Of a stretch of DNA of 64,000 nucleotides, positions 59,303 to 64,000 are shown piece after piece. Location of the stretch: contig NZ_FNSO01000004.1 in the NCBI RefSeq assembly GCF_900105945.1, positions 186,001 to 250,000 on the forward strand, read 5' to 3'. Position 1 is the stretch's first letter; each line of letters begins with the position of its first letter. The stretch comes from Amycolatopsis tolypomycina (lineage in GTDB: Bacteria > Actinomycetota > Actinomycetes > Mycobacteriales > Pseudonocardiaceae). Position numbers and translations under genes: made by a program. The notes under the pieces were generated by a model, which saw nothing but the letters and a program-made list of their open reading frames with translations, was not told the DNA's origin and made no database searches.

Positions 59303-61204
59303 ATGACCAGTGCGACGTCGCGCAGCGACGCGAAGCCCGGGCCGACGCCCGGAACGCCCGGAGCACGTCCGAAGCCGGCCCCACCGGCGGGAACGCCGGT
59401 GCGCGTCACCGGCGCGCAGTCCCTCGTGCGCTCGCTCGAGGCCGTCGGCGCCGAGGTGGTCTTCGGGATTCCGGGCGGTACCATCCTGCCCGCCTACGAC
59501 CCGCTGCTCGACTCGACGAAGGTCCGCCACGTCCTGGTCCGCCACGAGCAGGGCGCCGGCCACGCCGCCACCGGGTACGCGCAGGCCACCGGCAAGGTCG
59601 GCGTCTGCATGGCGACGTCGGGCCCGGGCGCGACCAACCTGGTCACCCCGCTCGCCGACGCGAACATGGACTCGGTCCCGGTGGTGGCCATCACCGGCCA
59701 GCAGTCCCGCGCGCTGATCGGCACCGACGCGTTCCAGGAAGCCGACATCTGCGGCATCACCATGCCGATCACCAAGCACAACTTCCTCGTCACGGACCCC
59801 GCGGACATCCCGCGGACCATCGCCGAGGCGTTCCACCTCGCCGCGACCGGCCGGCCCGGCCCGGTCCTGGTGGACATCCCCAAGGACGTGCTGCAGGAGA
59901 TGACCTCGTTCTCCTGGCCGACGGAGCTGCGCCTCCCGGGTTACCGCCCGACGCTGCGCCCGCACGGCAAGCAGGTCCGCGAAGCCGCGAAGCTGATCGC
60001 GAAGTCGCGGCGCCCGGTGCTCTACGTCGGCGGCGGTGTCATCAAGGCCGAGGCGCACGAGCAGCTGAAGCAGCTCGCCGAGCTGACGAACATCCCCGTC
60101 GTCACCACGCTGATGGCGCGCGGCGCGTTCCCCGACTCGCACCCGCAGCACCTCGGCATGCCGGGCATGCACGGCTCGGTCGCCGCGGTCGCCGCGATGC
60201 AGCGCGCCGACCTGCTGATCGCGCTCGGTGCCCGGTTCGACGACCGGGTCACCGGCCAGCTGTCCTCGTTCGCGCCGGACGCCGCCATCGTGCACGCCGA
60301 CATCGACCCGGCCGAGATCTCCAAGAACCGCAAGGCCGACGTCCCGATCGTGGGCGACTGCAAGGAGATCATCGGCGAGCTGATCACCGCCGTCACCACG
60401 GAGTTCGAGCACGGCGGCAAGCCGGACCTCGCCGACTGGTGGACCCAGGCCGACGACTGGCGCAAGACCTACCCGGCCGGTTACGAGTGGCCCGACGACG
60501 GTTCGCTGTCGCCGCAGTACGTCATCGAGCGGATCGGCGAGCTCGTCGGCCCGGACGCCGTCTACGCCGCCGGTGTCGGCCAGCACCAGATGTGGGCCGC
60601 GCAGTTCGTCAAGTACGAGAACCCGCGCACCTGGATCAACTCCGGCGGCCTCGGCACCATGGGCTACGCGGTGCCCGCCGCGATGGGCGCGCAGTTCGGC
60701 GTGCCGGACAAGCCGGTGTGGGCGATCGACGGCGACGGCTGCTTCCAGATGACCAACCAGGAGCTGGCCACCTGCGCCATCGAGGGCGCGCCGATCAAGG
60801 TCGCCGTCATCAACAACGGCAACCTGGGCATGGTCCGGCAGTGGCAGAACCTCTTCTACTCGGAGCGGTACTCCAACACCGACCTCGGCACGCACAAGCA
60901 CCGCATCCCGGACTTCGTGCTGCTGGCCGAGGCGCTGGGCTGCGCCGGCCTGCGGTGCGAGACGAAGGAAGACGTCGACGCCACCATCCGCCGCGCGATG
61001 GAAATCAACGACCGCCCCGTCGTGATCGACTTCGTCGTGGGGAAGGATGCCCAGGTGTGGCCGATGGTCGCCGCGGGCACCGGCAACGACGAGATCATGG
61101 CGGTCCGGGGCATTCGGCCGCTGTTCGACGACGACGAGGTCTCGGTCGAGACGATCAAGGAAGACACAGTCGCCGCGGAAGCCACCGGAGAGGGTGAGCG
61201 CTGA
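59303..61204 (+). CDS. ilvB: acetolactate synthase large subunit
   Basis: A 633-residue ThDP enzyme, AHAS large subunit, making acetolactate or acetohydroxybutyrate from pyruvate. The first 30 residues are Pro/Ala-rich. [14 protein letters not shown] and [14 protein letters not shown] carry the catalytic Glu, [13 protein letters not shown] and VGGGVIK the FAD domain, and [19 protein letters not shown] with the later NNGNLGMV the ThDP-magnesium motif. The ATG at 59303 follows a weak ribosome site. It is headed by a leader-peptide attenuator and followed after 1 base by ilvN. Confidence 0.96.
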   Translation: MTSATSRSDAKPGPTPGTPGARPKPAPPAGTPVRVTGAQSLVRSLEAVGAEVVFGIPGGTILPAYDPLLDSTKVRHVLVRHEQGAGHAATGYAQATGKVGVCMATSGPGATNLVTPLADANMDSVPVVAITGQQSRALIGTDAFQEADICGITMPITKHNFLVTDPADIPRTIAEAFHLAATGRPGPVLVDIPKDVLQEMTSFSWPTELRLPGYRPTLRPHGKQVREAAKLIAKSRRPVLYVGGGVIKAEAHEQLKQLAELTNIPVVTTLMARGAFPDSHPQHLGMPGMHGSVAAVAAMQRADLLIALGARFDDRVTGQLSSFAPDAAIVHADIDPAEISKNRKADVPIVGDCKEIIGELITAVTTEFEHGGKPDLADWWTQADDWRKTYPAGYEWPDDGSLSPQYVIERIGELVGPDAVYAAGVGQHQMWAAQFVKYENPRTWINSGGLGTMGYAVPAAMGAQFGVPDKPVWAIDGDGCFQMTNQELATCAIEGAPIKVAVINNGNLGMVRQWQNLFYSERYSNTDLGTHKHRIPDFVLLAEALGCAGLRCETKEDVDATIRRAMEINDRPVVIDFVVGKDAQVWPMVAAGTGNDEIMAVRGIRPLFDDDEVSVETIKEDTVAAEATGEGER

Positions 61205-61205
61205 G

Positions 61206-61712
61206 ATGAGCGTCCACACGCTGAGTGTCCTGGTCGAGAACAAGCCCGGTGTGCTCGCGCGCGTTTCGGGCCTGTTCTCCCGCCGCGGGTTCAACATCGA
61301 GTCCCTCGCCGTCGGGCCCACGGAAAACCCCGAGGTGTCCCGCATGACGATCGTGGTCGCCGTGGAAGAGCTACCGCTCGAACAGGTGACGAAGCAGCTC
61401 AACAAGCTGGTCAACGTGATCAAGATCGTCGAGCTGGAGCAGTCGACCGCCGTGCAGCGCGAACTGCTGCTGGTGAAGGTGCGCGCCGACAACACCGTGC
61501 GCAGCCAGGTCCTCGAAACCGTCCAGCTCTTCCGGGCCAAGGTGGTGGACGTCTCTCCCGAGGCACTCACCGTCGAGGCCACCGGGACGTCCGACAAGAT
61601 CGGTGCGTTGCTGCGGATGCTGGAGCCGTATGGCATCCGCGAACTCGTGCAGTCCGGCATGGTCGCGGTCGGGCGTGGCGCCCGGTCCATCACCGCGACC
61701 TCCCCGCGCTAA
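61206..61712 (+). CDS. ilvN: acetolactate synthase regulatory subunit
   Basis: A 168-residue small AHAS subunit. The ACT domain LSVLVENKPGVLARVSGLFSRRGFNIESLAVGPTE binds valine for feedback inhibition. The C-terminal half (ELLLVKVRADNTVRSQVLETVQLFRAKVVDVSPEALTVEATG) activates the large subunit. The ATG at 61206 lies 1 base after the ilvB stop, so expression is coupled. Length is standard for actinomycetes. Confidence 0.96.
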   Translation: MSVHTLSVLVENKPGVLARVSGLFSRRGFNIESLAVGPTENPEVSRMTIVVAVEELPLEQVTKQLNKLVNVIKIVELEQSTAVQRELLLVKVRADNTVRSQVLETVQLFRAKVVDVSPEALTVEATGTSDKIGALLRMLEPYGIRELVQSGMVAVGRGARSITATSPR

Positions 61713-61722
61713 AAGCAAGTAA

Positions 61723-62760
<1,038 letters not shown>

Positions 62761-62789
62761 CCTTCTTTCCGATAACACAGTTGCTTGCC

Positions 62790-62827
62790 ACCGAAGGGGA
62801 CGTCCGTTGCCGGGCGTCCCCTTCGGT
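62790..62827 (+). terminator. hairpin terminator of ilvBNC
   Basis: ACCGAAGGGGACG and CGTCCCCTTCGGT form a 13-bp stem with a 12-base loop, 30 bases after the ilvC stop. The tail is GTCTCGTT, only moderately T-rich. Confidence 0.7.
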
Positions 62828-62846
62828 GTCTCGTTACGCTGATCGC

Positions 62847-63101
62847 ATGACCGATGACAAGGGGCACATCCGGCACCACCTCGACCTGTCACGGGCCGAG
62901 TGGATCCGGGGTGAACCTGCCGGCGTCACCCTCGACGAGGTCGTCGAGTACGCCTTCGTGCCGCACACCGACGGCGTCACCTACGTCGCGATGCGGAAGT
63001 CGCCGGATCCCGACGGCGTGGTCCTGGTCTTCACGCCTTCGGAATGGGACGCGTTCCTCAAGGGCGTCGACGACGGCGAGTTCGACCTGCCCGAAGCCTA
63101 G
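62847..63101 (+). CDS. DUF397-family protein, orphan
   Basis: An 84-residue DUF397 protein. The C-terminal half VTYVAMRKSPDPDGVVLVFTPSEWDAFLKGVDDGEFDLP contains the family's DPDG-x-VLVFTP-x-EW core. The N-terminal half is longer than usual and lacks the SSYSGG motif, having HHLDLSRAEWIRGEPAGVTLDEVVEYAFVPH. In Streptomyces such proteins partner WhiJ-type helix-turn-helix regulators and influence development. No such regulator is beside it here. Its 3' end overlaps the convergent SnoaL-like gene by 4 bases. Confidence 0.82.
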   Translation: MTDDKGHIRHHLDLSRAEWIRGEPAGVTLDEVVEYAFVPHTDGVTYVAMRKSPDPDGVVLVFTPSEWDAFLKGVDDGEFDLPEA

Positions 63102-63964
63102 GAGAGCTTGGCCGCCAGTTCGGGGATCTTCCCGAGTTCGCCGGCGATGGCGAGGTGGTCGCCGTAGTCGCGGGATTCCACGATCAGGCTGCCGGAGATC
63201 CGCATGGCGAAGATGTTCGCGACCCGCACCGGCCGCCCGCCGTACTCGCCCTGGTAGGCGAACTCGCCGATCAGCACCTCGGGATCGGTGCCCTGGTAGG
63301 TGACCAGGTCCGTGACGGCGAACCCCGGGTTCAGCGCCTTGCCCGCCGCGAAGTGCGCGCGCAGCTCGTCGCGGGTGCGCACCACTCCGGAGCCCGGCAG
63401 GAACGGGTGCGTGACGTGCGTTTCCTCCGCGTACAGCTCCGGCAGTTCGTCCCAGCGCCCGGCGGCGACGCCGTGCACGAGCCGCTCGAACACCGTGTCC
63501 GCGCTCTCCGGCGTGACCGGGGACAGTTCGCGCGGCGGCGCCTGTTCGTAGGCCTTGACCAGGTGGTCGACGCCGTCGCGGACGACCGCGAACCGCAGAT
63601 AGTCGTGGTAGTCGCGGGAATGGACGATCAGGCCGTCGCGGACGCGCAGCACCTGGATGTTGGCCGTGGGGATCGTCCGCCCGGTCTGCACCGATTCGGC
63701 GTCGTAGTCGTATTCGGCGACGATCACCTCGGGGTCCGTGGTCTTGTGGACGACGACGTTCCTGCGCTTGAACCGCATCGTGCCGGCGAGGGCGCCGGTG
63801 AACCGTTCGTGGACCGTCGCGCGGCCCGTGATACGGGTCGGCCGCGGCACTGCTTGGGGGTGTTCGACGACGGTGTCTTCGGCGTAGAGCGCGGAAAGTT
63901 CTTCCCAGCGGCCTTCGGTGAGGCCGTCGGACAGTGCGGCGAACACCTCGCGGGGCGAGTTCAT
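63098..63964 (-). CDS. tandem SnoaL/NTF2-like protein
   Basis: A 288-residue protein made of two SnoaL-like cone domains. The first (about 1-135) runs PREVFAALSDGLTEGRWEELSALYAEDTVVEHP to RDGLIVHSRDYHDYLRFA. The second (about 150-285) runs DTVFERLVHGVAAGRWDELPELYAEETHVTHP to SGSLIVESRDYGDHLAIA. The matched endings show internal duplication. Related single-domain proteins are polyketide cyclases, dehydratases or binding proteins; the role here is unknown. The ATG follows GGGAGG by 6 bases. The final 36 bases of the window to its right hold nothing I can identify. Confidence 0.82.
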   Translation of the reverse strand: MNSPREVFAALSDGLTEGRWEELSALYAEDTVVEHPQAVPRPTRITGRATVHERFTGALAGTMRFKRRNVVVHKTTDPEVIVAEYDYDAESVQTGRTIPTANIQVLRVRDGLIVHSRDYHDYLRFAVVRDGVDHLVKAYEQAPPRELSPVTPESADTVFERLVHGVAAGRWDELPELYAEETHVTHPFLPGSGVVRTRDELRAHFAAGKALNPGFAVTDLVTYQGTDPEVLIGEFAYQGEYGGRPVRVANIFAMRISGSLIVESRDYGDHLAIAGELGKIPELAAKLS

Positions 63965-64000
63965 GAGGTCCTCCCAGAAGACAAAACGGAGTCAGTAGTC

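Noticed and set aside
59216..61693. Long minus-strand frame opposite ilvB and ilvN
   Set aside because: It is antisense to well-defined enzymes and compositionally typical of shadow frames in G+C-rich DNA.

Overview
The window looks like chromosomal DNA from a high-G+C actinomycete of the Pseudonocardiales, most likely Amycolatopsis or a close relative. The signs are very G/C-rich third codon positions, many GTG starts, tightly packed genes with 4-base stop/start overlaps, and a gene order that I recall from Mycobacterium tuberculosis. Read left to right, one backbone of genes matches the order Rv3034c, Rv3032-Rv3031-Rv3030, Rv3029c-Rv3028c (etfBA), Rv3027c-Rv3026c, iscS, mnmA, Rv3015c, ligA, Rv3013, gatC-gatA-gatB, lppZ, DoxX, cfp6, ilvB-ilvN-ilvC. 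I saw no rRNA, tRNA, CRISPR array, insertion sequence or prophage. The correspondence is from memory and from domain content, not from a computed alignment.

Layout. 0-10 kb: end of an aldo/keto reductase gene; a flavin monooxygenase closely resembling rifampicin monooxygenases, behind a short leader ORF; a cell-wall NlpC/P60 protein coupled to a nucleoside hydrolase; a hexapeptide acyltransferase; a secreted peptidase; a NADAR protein; ilvA; and a SigE-type sigma factor with a membrane partner. 10-15 kb: the glyoxylate shunt (aceA, aceB) divergent from its RamB-type regulator, with TTTGCAAA/TTGCGAA operator elements and long hairpins. 15-17.8 kb: a TetR regulator with twin operators, a SnoaL-like protein, a methyltransferase and a tiny secreted peptide. 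17.8-24.3 kb: an alpha-glucan/methylglucose-polysaccharide-like set (GT4 glycosyltransferase, GH57 branching enzyme, methyltransferase) with a GH2 hydrolase, a His-rich secreted peptide and a glutathione peroxidase in between. 24.3-29.4 kb: DegV protein, electron transfer flavoprotein, and an OlsB/PlsC-like pair suggesting ornithine-lipid synthesis. 29.4-33.2 kb: quinone oxidoreductase, a LuxR regulator fused to a kinase-like ATPase, and an MFS exporter behind a MerR-type operator. 33.2-35.5 kb: cysteine desulfurase and MnmA, which together support tRNA 2-thiouridine formation.

35.5-41.9 kb is accessory: a DUF222/HNH protein that has lost its catalytic His residues, two tandem GNATs, an MBL hydrolase and a DUF2510-scramblase protein, followed by the conserved MetE-like protein. 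41.9-49.4 kb is housekeeping (ligA, ACT protein, gatCAB). At 49.4-53.5 kb a four-gene, translationally coupled operon (Gfo/Idh oxidoreductase, DUF6807, cupin, Gfo/Idh oxidoreductase) lies between backbone genes behind a LacI-type operator. It looks like an uncharacterised carbohydrate-modifying pathway and is my main candidate for a new system. 53.6-64 kb returns to the backbone: LppZ-like lipoprotein, a hydroxyacid dehydrogenase, DoxX, ilvD, a PH-domain membrane protein, then ilvBNC preceded by an attenuator whose leader peptide appears to be leaderless. The window ends with an orphan DUF397 protein and a two-domain SnoaL-like protein.

Much of the window serves central metabolism: ilvA, ilvD and ilvBNC cover most of isoleucine/valine synthesis, aceA/aceB allow growth on C2 units, and etfBA takes electrons from acyl-CoA oxidation. 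Starts, operators and hairpins were read by eye. Functions are assigned from motifs and remembered family features.
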